Positions 26,353-34,387 of a DNA stretch of 64,000 nt are shown here, one piece after another. Each line of letters starts with the position of its first letter. Position 1 is the stretch's first letter. Under the pieces are notes generated by a model, which saw only the letters and a program-made list of their open reading frames with translations, did no database searches and was not told the origin of the DNA. Both the position numbers and the translations under genes were made by a program. Source of the stretch: JACKII01 sp041687435 (GTDB taxonomy: Bacteria; Pseudomonadota; Alphaproteobacteria; Bin95); assembly GCA_041687435.1 (NCBI GenBank), contig JAWLBX010000006.1, positions 124,001 to 188,000 of the forward strand. Reading direction: 5' to 3'.

Positions 26353-28217
26353 CCTGCAATTTCCGTCGGGGAGACAGATTTCTCCAGGTTGGCGCATTCG
26401 ATCAGCGCGCTTTGCAGCAGGTGATCCATGGCGATGGGCCGACCAGTGTCGGCAGCCAGAAAGGCCGCATTTACGGCGACGTTGCGGATATGGCCGGCAG
26501 TCAGTTCCAGCCTCGCCAGTTTCTCCCAGGCGAGTTCGTCCAGTTCCGCGCTGTCCGGGAACACGCCCTGCCAGATGCGCAGGCGGGCGGCGTAGTTCGG
26601 GAACGGGAAGGTCACGGCAAAGCGGATGCGGCGGACGAACGCCTCGTCCAGCGCGCTGCGCATATTCGTGGTCAGAATGGCGAGGCCAGCATAGGCCTCC
26701 ATCCGCTGCAGCAGGTAGCTGACCTCGATGTTGGCATACCGGTCGTGCGCGTCGCCCACTTCGGAGCGCTTGCCGAACAATGCGTCGGCCTCGTCGAACA
26801 GCAGGATGGCGCCGGTGCCCTCGGCGGCGTCGAACAGGGCACGCAGGTTCTTTTCGGTCTCGCCGATATACTTACTGACCACGGCGGACAGGTCGATGCG
26901 ATAAAGATCAAGTTGCAGCGCGCGGGCAATCACCTCTGCGGCCATGGTCTTGCCGGTGCCGCTTGGCCCCGCGAACAGGGCGGAGATGCCGAGGCCGCGG
27001 TTGGATTTTCCGCCGAAGCCCCAGTCCTGATAGACCTTGTGCCGGTGTTTGACCTGCGCCGCTAGGGTATGCAGCGTCGCCAGCGACTCCTCCGGCAGCA
27101 CCAAGTCGTCCCAGCCCGCCACCGGCTCGATACGTTGGGCGAGATTGCCGAGCCGCGGACGGGCGCTGCCGCGGCAGGCCTCCCATAAGTCCTGTTCCAG
27201 ATGCCGGTTATCCTGCCCAACCTTGGCGGCGAGCGTGCCGATCTCTGCCTCGGCCAGGTCGAAGGTTTGGGTTAGCGCGTCGATGGCGCCGTTCATCCGC
27301 CGCGCCTGCCCGCCTAGCGCACGGCGCCAGAGCTGAGCCTGTTCCGTGCGGTCCGGCGCCGGAATGTGCAGGGCAGGCCAAGCGGGGTCAGGGGCCGGCG
27401 GCTCCTGGCCAGCTATGACCACCGGGCCGGGCTGACCGGCTAGCAGATGGGCGAGCCGATGCGAATGCTCCTCCCCTTCCGCCTCGACCAGCAGCAGCGC
27501 GCCAGTCAGCCGGGCCTCGCGTTCCCAAAAGCGGGCGAAGGTTTCTCGCTCGGTCGCGGCGGCGGGCAGGTCGGCGGGCGCGAGGCGCCAGACCGGACAC
27601 TCACCCGCGGCCTCGCCAACCGCCATGCGCAGGTCGGGGAGATGGCGGCCGGAAAGGACAACGCCCTGTGTCTGTGGCTGGGCCAAATGGGCGGCGATGC
27701 GCTCAGCCTGACGGCGGAGAGCTTCCGCCGGACGCGGCATGTCCGCAAGCCGGCGCAGGTAGGGCGTTAGGCGCTCGTCGATGCCATCGCCGCCAAACAG
27801 CGCGTGCAGCACCCGCTCGTCGATGCGCAATTCAGAGGCCAGCACGCGTTCCGGCGCGGTCAGGCTGACAAGGCGCAGGCGGCGGAGCGGCCGTTGCGGC
27901 GCGGTCGCGGACCAGTCCGGGTTTTCCAGCGCCGCCAGGGCGAGGCCAAAGCTGGCAAAGGTGGCGCGAGGGTCGCCCGCCGCCTTCGCGGCCAGCGCCG
28001 CAATCTCCGCATTCAGTTCCACCCCGATGGCGAAGGTAAGAACGTCGGTTTCGAACAAGGTAAGGCCGAGCCGCTCCGCCAGCGCCGCAATCGGGCCTGC
28101 GGTGCGGGGTGGCAAGGCCCTTTCCTCATCCAATGCACCGGCGATAGCATGGGCGATCCGGGTGAGTTCCACGCCGAGGGCCGTGTTGTCGGTGGCATCT
28201 GACATGGAAACCGGCAT
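26340..28217 (-). CDS. AAA+ ATPase, Afp15/Pvc15-like
   Basis: This 625-residue ATPase has an alanine-rich helical N-terminal half and a C-terminal AAA+ module. Walker A is GPSGTGKT (417-424), Walker B is ILLFDEAD (Asp475-Glu476), followed by TTNMRSALDEAFVRRI, the sensor/arginine-finger region. Closely similar ATPases are a core component of extracellular injection systems such as Afp and PVC, where they help load cargo or assemble particles. This distinguishes the locus from simple R-type tailocins, which lack one. The ATG at 28217 shares one base with the stop of the Pvc16-like gene (TGATG); MSDATD at 28205 is an alternative start. It overlaps the following small gene. Confidence 0.92.
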   Translation of the reverse strand: MPVSMSDATDNTALGVELTRIAHAIAGALDEERALPPRTAGPIAALAERLGLTLFETDVLTFAIGVELNAEIAALAAKAAGDPRATFASFGLALAALENPDWSATAPQRPLRRLRLVSLTAPERVLASELRIDERVLHALFGGDGIDERLTPYLRRLADMPRPAEALRRQAERIAAHLAQPQTQGVVLSGRHLPDLRMAVGEAAGECPVWRLAPADLPAAATERETFARFWEREARLTGALLLVEAEGEEHSHRLAHLLAGQPGPVVIAGQEPPAPDPAWPALHIPAPDRTEQAQLWRRALGGQARRMNGAIDALTQTFDLAEAEIGTLAAKVGQDNRHLEQDLWEACRGSARPRLGNLAQRIEPVAGWDDLVLPEESLATLHTLAAQVKHRHKVYQDWGFGGKSNRGLGISALFAGPSGTGKTMAAEVIARALQLDLYRIDLSAVVSKYIGETEKNLRALFDAAEGTGAILLFDEADALFGKRSEVGDAHDRYANIEVSYLLQRMEAYAGLAILTTNMRSALDEAFVRRIRFAVTFPFPNYAARLRIWQGVFPDSAELDELAWEKLARLELTAGHIRNVAVNAAFLAADTGRPIAMDHLLQSALIECANLEKSVSPTEIAGWAP

Positions 28218-29512
28218 CAGAGCGTCACCTCCGGCCCGTCATAAACGCCATTGCCATCCACGGTCAGGGTACTTTCCGCACCATCGACCGATATGCGGAT
28301 CAGGTATGGGCCGCGCTGCAAGCGGTTGAAGGCGAAGCCTATTTGAGTAACTTCGCCAATGTTGGCAGCGGCACCATTGTTCGGCGGCGCGGCGAGACGG
28401 TGCATTGGTCCGCCACCAGCCGTGTTGAGCAAAACGGAAACCTTCTGTTCCCGGCCAACCGGCGGGTTAACCGTCAGGCTGACAGTGCCGCTCGATACCG
28501 GCTGCCCGTCGGCGACATCGACGGAGGCAATGGCGACATTGCTGGCGGTGATTGCCGGGCGCAAGGTCAGCGGCAATGTGTTCGAGACTTCCACTGCCGG
28601 CGTTGTCGGCGCCGGTCCAAGCGACCGGGTGCGAACGGCGCGGATCGGCTGCAACCCTGCGCGCGGCGGCGGCGCCATCGCGGCCAAATCGAGTTGGATC
28701 CGTGCCGTGCCGACATCACCAACGGCTGGCGTCACCACAGCCTCGCCAAGTTCGACAGAAATCTCCCCCGGAACAAAGCCATTGCCCGCCAGAATGATCG
28801 TGGCGGCCCGGGTGATGGGATCATTGACGCCGGATGCCGCCACGACGCTGGCCAGTTCGACATTGGCCACGGGCAGCGCGCGGCCCGCGGGCGCGCGGAC
28901 TGGCGGCGCAGAGGCACCGGCCGCGCGCGGGTCGATCAGAACAACGGACGCTTTGAAGGCCATGGTCGGCCGGTATTGGCCCTGGATCGCCGACCAAAGC
29001 CGGGACATTTCCTCGCTATCGACGGCTTCCGGCAGAATTTTGATGAGTTCGATCTGCGCCTCGATACCGGAATTGCGCAACGCAGCCGGCACCAGCGCAT
29101 CCGGTGGGTTTGGCGAGAGGGCGCGGGCGATGGCGCGGCGGGTCAGCGTTGCGTTCTCGTGCAGGGCGAGCGCGGCATGGCCCAAAAGCATCTCCGCCCA
29201 GAACGGGTCGGTGCCGTACGCAGTGATCATGTAATGCAAGTCGAGCGCAAGCGGCGGGCCGGAGACCAAATCGCCCGCGGCATTGCGGCTTGGAAGGTCG
29301 GCATTTCGGAAAGCCGCGTTGGGTGTGACCTGATGCAGGAAAATGTTGACCTGGGTCGGCTCGGCGCCACCGGGCGGGATCACGCGGTCTGGTGGCATCG
29401 CTGTCACCTGGATGTTGCCGGTCACGTCCGAAACCTGCGCAGCGGAAAGCGCCTCCAGAATGGTGCGGCGGATGACGGCGCTAACCGCAGCGATGGCATA
29501 TCCGTCGCTCAT
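28217..29512 (-). CDS. Pvc16_N/DUF4255-domain tail terminator
   Basis: The N-terminal 190 residues have the DUF4255/Pvc16-N pattern: IAAVSAVIRRTILEAL, then INIFLHQVTPNAAFRNADLPSR-like sequence and PPLALDLHYMITAYG, with a helix of MLLGHAALALHENATL. This domain caps the tube/sheath end in Afp16/Pvc16. The rest of the 431 residues is a series of Ig-like beta domains (for example AGNGFVPGEISVELGE and SVDVADGQPVSSGTVSLTV), longer than a minimal terminator. It is preceded by a 4-bp ATGA overlap with the proline-rich gene. A terminator role follows from the family; the purpose of the extra beta domains is unknown and could be surface display or anchoring. Confidence 0.88.
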   Translation of the reverse strand: MSDGYAIAAVSAVIRRTILEALSAAQVSDVTGNIQVTAMPPDRVIPPGGAEPTQVNIFLHQVTPNAAFRNADLPSRNAAGDLVSGPPLALDLHYMITAYGTDPFWAEMLLGHAALALHENATLTRRAIARALSPNPPDALVPAALRNSGIEAQIELIKILPEAVDSEEMSRLWSAIQGQYRPTMAFKASVVLIDPRAAGASAPPVRAPAGRALPVANVELASVVAASGVNDPITRAATIILAGNGFVPGEISVELGEAVVTPAVGDVGTARIQLDLAAMAPPPRAGLQPIRAVRTRSLGPAPTTPAVEVSNTLPLTLRPAITASNVAIASVDVADGQPVSSGTVSLTVNPPVGREQKVSVLLNTAGGGPMHRLAAPPNNGAAANIGEVTQIGFAFNRLQRGPYLIRISVDGAESTLTVDGNGVYDGPEVTL

Positions 29513-30390
29513 GACCGGCGCCCCTCCAGGTTGGCAAGAAAGCGGTCCAGATCGGGGGTGGCAGTCGGCTGGGCCGATCGTGAGGGGGCCGGGGCGGCGC
29601 GCGGCGGCGCGACACGAACCTCCAGCCGGTCGATGCGGACAACGACCGGCGCGGCTTGCAGCGGCTCCGGACTGGGCTCGCGGACCGGCCTGGCAGGTTC
29701 ACGTATCGGCGGTGCCGGATGCTGCGGTACCGCCTGCCTTGCCTGCCGAATCTGTAGCTCCGGCGTCTGGGTGGGTGCACCCTGGCGCCGAACCGTCCCA
29801 TCCGCCTCATCCGCGGCACGAATGGCCTGCGGCACCACCGGCTGAGTTTCCGGCGCTGGCTGGGAGCCTTCTGCGGTTACAACCCGCTCCATTACCCGCT
29901 CATGGTGGTAGTGATGCTCGACCGTGTGATTTGCCTCGGCCGGTTGCAGGGGGGCCGGTTGCGGCGGGGATGCCGGACCGGCCGGCGGTGCAGGCAGTCT
30001 CGTCTGAAAATGCTGCAATGGCGGCTCAGTTGCGGGGGCGAGGCCCGGGCGGAACCTGGTTAGCCCGGTTTGCGCAGCGGCAAGAGTGCCCGGCACCGGC
30101 GGAGATACGCCGGCGGGACCGCTGGTATCAGCGGCTGGTGCACGCTCGGCTGGGGAAGAGACGGGGGTTGCCGAGGGCGGCGGCGCGAATCGGGTCGATG
30201 CCGGATCAGGCGCTGACGGCTCGGACCAACGCTGCCTTGACGCGCGCACGTCCCGCTCCGCATCCACCTCAAACAATCCAGCCTCCCCAGCCAGACCGGG
30301 CACAGGCTCGAAGCGTGCCGGCGCATTCGGGCGGAGGCCGCTGTCTGATGCGGTGATGCGGGCGGCTAGTCGGGCGAGAAAGTCGGTCAT
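29509..30390 (-). CDS. proline-rich hypothetical eCIS protein
   Basis: The 293-residue product opens with FLARLAARITASDSGLRPNAPARFEP, a short conserved-looking start. After it come more than 200 residues of Pro/Ala/Gln/Arg-rich, probably disordered sequence with a His-rich VEHHYHHERVMERVV stretch and an ordered-looking end (VVVRIDRLEVRV... DLDRFLANLEGRR). I chose ATG 30390 because it gives an ATGA overlap with the zinc-ribbon gene; sequence further upstream is a shadow of that gene. I do not know its function. Disordered linkers of this kind occur beside sheath/terminator genes in related loci, and a role as tail-length ruler or scaffold is possible but unproven. Confidence 0.65.
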   Translation of the reverse strand: MTDFLARLAARITASDSGLRPNAPARFEPVPGLAGEAGLFEVDAERDVRASRQRWSEPSAPDPASTRFAPPPSATPVSSPAERAPAADTSGPAGVSPPVPGTLAAAQTGLTRFRPGLAPATEPPLQHFQTRLPAPPAGPASPPQPAPLQPAEANHTVEHHYHHERVMERVVTAEGSQPAPETQPVVPQAIRAADEADGTVRRQGAPTQTPELQIRQARQAVPQHPAPPIREPARPVREPSPEPLQAAPVVVRIDRLEVRVAPPRAAPAPSRSAQPTATPDLDRFLANLEGRRS

Positions 30391-31124
30391 CCGGCCGCGA
30401 TCTCCAGATAGGCACGCCGGCGGATCGGCGACAGCGCCAGTATGTCCGCCTCGCGCCAGCCATAGGCCCGGGCGAGCTGATCCACCTCCCACAAAAGCCG
30501 GTTGGCAGCAGCGGAAAGCTCCTGCCAAATGAAAGCGGGCGGGTCGAACGGGGTTTCAAATGCCGTGCCGCATTCCGGACAGGTCAGCGTGAACACGATA
30601 GCTGCCAGCGGATCGAGCCCCTCCAACGCCTCCGCCACCGCCACGGCTGCATCCGCCGGAACGGGCGCGGGCTCACCTTCCACAGTCTCGCAATGGGTAA
30701 CGCAGAAAGCGAGAAGCGCCGCACGAGCACTTTCGATATCGCCAAGGCCGTACTCAAAGGCCAGCGCCGCAAGGTCGCCTGCGGTTGGCGCGCGCACCGT
30801 CAACCGCAGGCCCGCGTGGACGAGTTCAACGGAATGCGGCGCCGCCGACGGTGCGGCGGCCACCAGATCCTGCACGGCAAAACTGGCCTCCACCTGGACA
30901 GCACAGGCCGGGCAATTGCCGCGTGCCTCGATCGTCTCTCCAATCAATGCACGGCGGAGTTCCAGCAGACGGCGGTCGCGCTGGCCAACCGGGCACGCCT
31001 CCACTGTGGCAAGCGGCTCGCTGACAGCGCTGGCCACAATGGCCGAGCCCCTGCGCTCCGGCCTGACGGCGGCGGCCTCCTCCCAGATCCGAAGAACCGC
31101 CGCGCCCGAGTCTTGCTCCAGCAT
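30387..31124 (-). CDS. zinc-ribbon baseplate-chaperone-like protein (T4 baseplate type)
   Basis: The 245-residue protein has two CPxC knuckles (CPAC 71-74 and CPEC 182-185) that could form one zinc site. Its C-terminus (LARAYGWREADILALSPIRRRAYLEI) has the W-R-E-x-D-I-L-x-L-x-x-x-R-R-x-x-Y-L pattern seen in T4-type baseplate hub assembly chaperones. Between the knuckles are helices and a Gly-Asp turn. ATG 31124 is supported by a GGGGAGAG Shine-Dalgarno about six bases upstream; the frame upstream is not protein-like. It lies 25 bp after the tube gene. Chaperone function is inferred from family resemblance and position; metal binding from the cysteines. Confidence 0.7.
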   Translation of the reverse strand: MLEQDSGAAVLRIWEEAAAVRPERRGSAIVASAVSEPLATVEACPVGQRDRRLLELRRALIGETIEARGNCPACAVQVEASFAVQDLVAAAPSAAPHSVELVHAGLRLTVRAPTAGDLAALAFEYGLGDIESARAALLAFCVTHCETVEGEPAPVPADAAVAVAEALEGLDPLAAIVFTLTCPECGTAFETPFDPPAFIWQELSAAANRLLWEVDQLARAYGWREADILALSPIRRRAYLEIAAG

Positions 31125-31149
31125 AGCGGACTCTCCCCTATCGCCGGGT

Positions 31150-31671
31150 TCAGGCCGGCTCCACGAACGAGGGTTCTTCCGGTTCGCCGACCTCGTAATC
31201 ACGTTCCCAACCCTCGTTTTCCAGCTTCAGCATCTGGATGGCGACGGCATTGGCGTTGGCGTCCAGATCGGGCAGGGCCTGGAATTCCGACACCCAGCAG
31301 CGGAAGATTTTGTAGGCAATCGCCTTCTGCCCGGCCTCGTTATAGACCTCCAGGATGACCGGCTTGCGGAAATCCTTGAGCGAAACCTCTTCCCCGACCG
31401 AGCCGAAATTCCAGACCTTGTTGGCCCAAATCTCGAATTCCGGGTCATGCGTAACGCCACGCTCCAGCGTGATCGCCTCGTATTCGGTGCGGCCGGGCGA
31501 TTTGCGGCTGGTGGACGGGTCGCCGCCCTCGCGGTGTTTCACCACCTCCGTCGTGCGTTTCAGGGCGCTGACCTTGCTGACGCCAGCCACATAGCGGCCG
31601 TCCCATTTCACGCGGAATTTGAAGTTTTTGTATGGATCGAAACGGTTCGCGTTGACGCTGAATTGAGCCAT
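31150..31671 (-). CDS. tail tube protein (gp19-like)
   Basis: The 173-residue protein is a typical inner-tube protein: FDPYKNFKFRVKWDGRYVAGVSKVSALKR at the start, KSPGRTEYEAITLERGVTHDPEFEIWANKVW in the middle, and CWVSEFQALPDLDANANAVAIQMLKLENEGWERD at the end, the gp19/tube signature. Hexamers of it stack to form the needle. I chose ATG 31671 with GGAG seven bases upstream rather than the GTG four codons earlier. It lies 25 bp after the sheath gene and is the only tube gene in the window, whereas Afp-type loci usually have more than one tube and several sheath proteins. Confidence 0.93.
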   Translation of the reverse strand: MAQFSVNANRFDPYKNFKFRVKWDGRYVAGVSKVSALKRTTEVVKHREGGDPSTSRKSPGRTEYEAITLERGVTHDPEFEIWANKVWNFGSVGEEVSLKDFRKPVILEVYNEAGQKAIAYKIFRCWVSEFQALPDLDANANAVAIQMLKLENEGWERDYEVGEPEEPSFVEPA

Positions 31672-31696
31672 GACTGTCTCCACTCACTCTATTAAC

Positions 31697-33679
31697 TTAT
31701 TGCTGGGCGACGATCTGCTGGATCGAAATGACGACAAACTCGGCCGGCTTCAGCGGCGCGAAGCCGACAACGACATTGACGATACCGCGGTCGATATCGA
31801 ACTGCGTGGTGGTGGAGCTGTCGCAGCGCACGAAATAGGCATCGCGCGCAGAGGCGCCCTGAAACGCGCCCTGGGTGAACAGATCGTGCATGAAATCGCC
31901 GATGGAGACGCGCAACTGGGACCAGAGCGGCTCGTCGTTCGGCTCGAACACAGCCCACTGAATGCCGCGGCGCAGGCTTTCCTCAATATGGAGCGCCAGA
32001 CGGCGGACCGGCACGTATTTCCATTCGCTCGCCTGCGCGTCTGCGCCGACCCGGGTGCGGGCGCCCCACGAGACGATGCCATAGACCGGGAAACTGCGGA
32101 TGCAATTCAAGCCCAGCGGATTCAGCACGCCGTTCTCTGCATCGGTCATTTTGTAGAGCGGTTCCTGTACGCCGCGCAGACGGGATTCCGTGCCAGCGGG
32201 CGCCTTCCAGAGACCGCGGGCGGAATCGGTGCGAGCATAGAGGCCAGCGATGACACCGGCCGGCCCAAAGCCACGGGGCTTGAAATTGTTGGACGGGTCC
32301 GGCAGCCGGACACGCGGCCAATAGGCAGCAGCATTGGCCCCGCCTGCGGTAAGGCCGCCGCTGATCCATTCAACGGCGTCTTCCAGATCGCCTACTTCCG
32401 GCGGCGGATCGATCAAAAGGAAGGCGCGGCGGCGTTCACAATAGGCCGCAGCGGCGGCGTAAATCGCATTCGGGTCCAGGTTGGTATCGAGCCGATTCGG
32501 GTCCGCCACCAGCGGCCGGGTCGCATCGGGAATGCACAGAATGTTGAACACGTCGGCCCTGTCGAGCGCGTAAATACCCGTGAATGCGGCTTCCGAGCCG
32601 ATAAGATCGGCATTCAGCGGCAATTGCACGCCATCGGCACCGGCCACCGCGCCAGCCTGCGCCGCTTCCGCCGCTCCGAGCCCCAGACGGTAGTGCGCGA
32701 CATTGACCGATGCGGCATCCAGATGGAAGGCTGCCAGCGCATCCGGAGTGACATTGCCGAGCGTCAGCACCGTATCGATTCCCTGCGGGTTCAGGGCAAA
32801 ATCGAAATTAGCGACAATTCGCAGGCCAAGTCCGCTGGCGCTGGGCGTCACGCTTACCGCGGCGCCAGGAAGCTCCGCGTTGAGTGCGCTGGAAATGCGG
32901 CGCTCCACCAGCCGGGCGAGGCTGATGACACTGGACGGGACCGTCTCGTTCTGCTGAACCAGCCTGACATTGACGTTGGCGATCTGTCCCGCTGGCCGCG
33001 ATGCCGAGACCGAAATGTCAATGTTGGCATTGTTCGGGATCGTCGTGATCCTGCCATTCGAAAGCGTGAAATCGCCCCCGACGACGCCAGTCTGCACCGG
33101 CCGCCCGCCGGCGTTGGCGTTTGGCACGGTTGCATGCACCATGTTGGAGCCGCTGGCAGGATCGTTCACCACTACCGGAACGTAATTTGGCGAGACTGCG
33201 CTGACCGAAAGGTTAAGGAATCTCTCGCTTTCGCCCGTTAGCAGGTCGGTCAGGTGCAGGTTGAAAGAGTTCGCATCGGCAGCGCCGTTGTAATCGACCG
33301 AAGCCACCACGGAATTCGCCCAGGCGCCACGACTGCGGGCCGTCAGCGTGAACGAGACATCATCGCCGCCGGCCGTGCCGTCCAGCAGGTTGACCGCAGC
33401 GGCGACCGAATCCGGCTTCGGCGTGCGCACGATAATTGCCTGCCCGCCGCCATTGTCGAAGAAATGCTTGACCTGATGCGACACGAGACTGTCGCGGCTG
33501 ATGCCACCGAACCTTCGCTCGAAATCGCCGAAGTTGAAAATGCGTGTGGCCAGATTGTCATGCCCGCGGGCGGTATAGCCAACGAAAGCCGCTATCGAGG
33601 TCGGAACCCCGACAATCGCGCGGGAACCGCTGGGAATTTCCTGGACATAGACGCCTGGATAACTGATTTGAACCGGCAT
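31697..33679 (-). CDS. contractile tail sheath protein
   Basis: This 660-residue sheath protein starts ISYPGVYVQEIPSG, the conserved sheath N-terminus. The C-terminal core has NPLGLNCIRSFPVYGIVSWGARTR, VRRLALHIEESLRRGIQWAVFEPNDEPLW and AYFVRCDSSTT, as in phage and injection-system sheaths. The long central insertion (roughly 100-400) is beta-rich and variable, as expected for the surface-exposed domain. It is the first gene of the operon, preceded by a promoter-like site about 90 bp upstream. ATG 33679 has GAGGG/GGA upstream. A single sheath gene suggests a simple uniform sheath. Confidence 0.95.
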   Translation of the reverse strand: MPVQISYPGVYVQEIPSGSRAIVGVPTSIAAFVGYTARGHDNLATRIFNFGDFERRFGGISRDSLVSHQVKHFFDNGGGQAIIVRTPKPDSVAAAVNLLDGTAGGDDVSFTLTARSRGAWANSVVASVDYNGAADANSFNLHLTDLLTGESERFLNLSVSAVSPNYVPVVVNDPASGSNMVHATVPNANAGGRPVQTGVVGGDFTLSNGRITTIPNNANIDISVSASRPAGQIANVNVRLVQQNETVPSSVISLARLVERRISSALNAELPGAAVSVTPSASGLGLRIVANFDFALNPQGIDTVLTLGNVTPDALAAFHLDAASVNVAHYRLGLGAAEAAQAGAVAGADGVQLPLNADLIGSEAAFTGIYALDRADVFNILCIPDATRPLVADPNRLDTNLDPNAIYAAAAAYCERRRAFLLIDPPPEVGDLEDAVEWISGGLTAGGANAAAYWPRVRLPDPSNNFKPRGFGPAGVIAGLYARTDSARGLWKAPAGTESRLRGVQEPLYKMTDAENGVLNPLGLNCIRSFPVYGIVSWGARTRVGADAQASEWKYVPVRRLALHIEESLRRGIQWAVFEPNDEPLWSQLRVSIGDFMHDLFTQGAFQGASARDAYFVRCDSSTTTQFDIDRGIVNVVVGFAPLKPAEFVVISIQQIVAQQ

Positions 33680-33769
33680 GTTCCAACCCTCTGACAAAAG
33701 GTTTCGGGCGGGTTTGCGGCCTGCACTGACGAAGCCTGTGCACCCTCAACCCCAATATCTTAAGCGCTG

Positions 33770-33799
33770 ATTGTTCATGCGATTGGTAAACGCTGTCAA
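33770..33799 (-). promoter_or_regulatory. candidate sigma-70 promoter of the eCIS operon
   Basis: Read on the minus strand, a perfect -35 box TTGACA (33799-33794) is followed after 18 bp by AACAAT (33775-33770, four of six matches to TATAAT). Transcription would start near 33762, giving a leader of roughly 80 bases before the sheath ATG. The 70 bases upstream of the -35 box are very AT-rich for this genome and could act as an UP element or a silencer-protein target. It is the only good promoter-like site seen before the 19-gene operon. Confidence 0.55.
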
Positions 33800-33865
33800 T
33801 AATTACAATTTAAATTCACTTGTTTTTGTTCATGGGATAATTTTTACATTCATTTTTATTGCATG

Positions 33866-33900
33866 AAAAACACCCCTTTGGCTTTCGAGGGAAAGCCAAA
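33866..33900 (-). terminator. terminator-like hairpin upstream of the eCIS promoter
   Basis: A perfect 10-bp stem (TTTGGCTTTC pairing with GAAAGCCAAA, 33877-33886 with 33891-33900) has a GAGG loop. On the minus strand it is followed by GGGGTG and then five T. It would stop transcription coming from the right before the eCIS promoter. The gap between stem and T-run is longer than ideal, so termination strength is uncertain. Confidence 0.5.
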
Positions 33901-34350
33901 GCTGTTAGAATCGTGCGGCTGGCGCTTTGGATGATATGTAAATGCCAGTGCCAAAATCGCTGCTCTTGTAATTAGGCATGGCGAATTTGGCAGAATAATG
34001 GTTACGCCGCCCGTGACCCAAATCACAGGGATAACCGCATCGCCCCAACCAATTCGGAAGAGGCTCACACCCAGCATTACCCACCCAACAAAGAAGTCTG
34101 CGCCCGGTCCAAAGCCATCTGGCGCCGAACCCTCCTGTGCCTGGCAAAACGCCTTGATGGAAGCGGTTGCACGACCCAAGGTTGCCGTTTCCGCAGTGCG
34201 GAAAACGCGCTGACACGACGCACCCCTTGCCCTACGGTCGCACTCGCAACTGGACGAGCAGTTTTATAGCAAATGCTCAAATTGCATGCGGCTCAAGTCC
34301 AGGGAGGAAGCAAACGCCAAACACGCCATGTCCTTGTGACTTGGCAGAGG
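33901..34350. other. spacer without a confident gene; possible decayed small membrane protein
   Basis: This 450-bp stretch lies between the eCIS promoter region and DUF1467. The best candidate is a minus-strand frame (to about 34179) with a hydrophobic segment GADFFVGWVMLGVSLFRIGWG followed by AVIPVIWVTGGVTII, which could be two membrane spans. However, it runs through the hairpin at 33877-33900, and an overlapping frame stops just before that hairpin at 33905. Neither has a recognisable family or a clear ribosome-binding site. It may be gene debris from island insertion, or contain a small RNA ending at the plus-strand hairpin at 34351. Confidence 0.4.
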
Positions 34351-34384
34351 GCAAGGCCGGGTTCCCGGGCTTGCTTTCTTTTTT
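34351..34384 (+). terminator. intrinsic terminator (plus strand) with no evident plus-strand gene
   Basis: GCAAG-G-CCGGG, a TT loop, then CCCGG-G-CTTGC form two 5-bp stems with one G-G mismatch. They are followed on the plus strand by TTTCTTTTTT (34375-34384). This is a strong rho-independent terminator for transcripts moving right. On the minus strand it lies just after the DUF1467 stop but lacks a T-run there, so it would at most be a weak end for that operon. Confidence 0.6.
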
Positions 34385-34387
34385 GAG

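Noticed and set aside
31670..33241. Plus-strand open frame of 523 codons opposite the sheath gene
   Set aside because: Composition and lack of motifs show it is a shadow of the sheath gene.
2354..33679. Prophage or R-type tailocin
   Set aside because: No head, portal, terminase, integrase, holin or endolysin is visible, and the Afp15-type ATPase, Pvc16 domain and DUF4157 proteins point to an eCIS.
2354..33679. Type VI secretion system
   Set aside because: There is one full-length sheath rather than a TssB/TssC pair, and no TssJ/L/M membrane complex or ClpV-like unfoldase.
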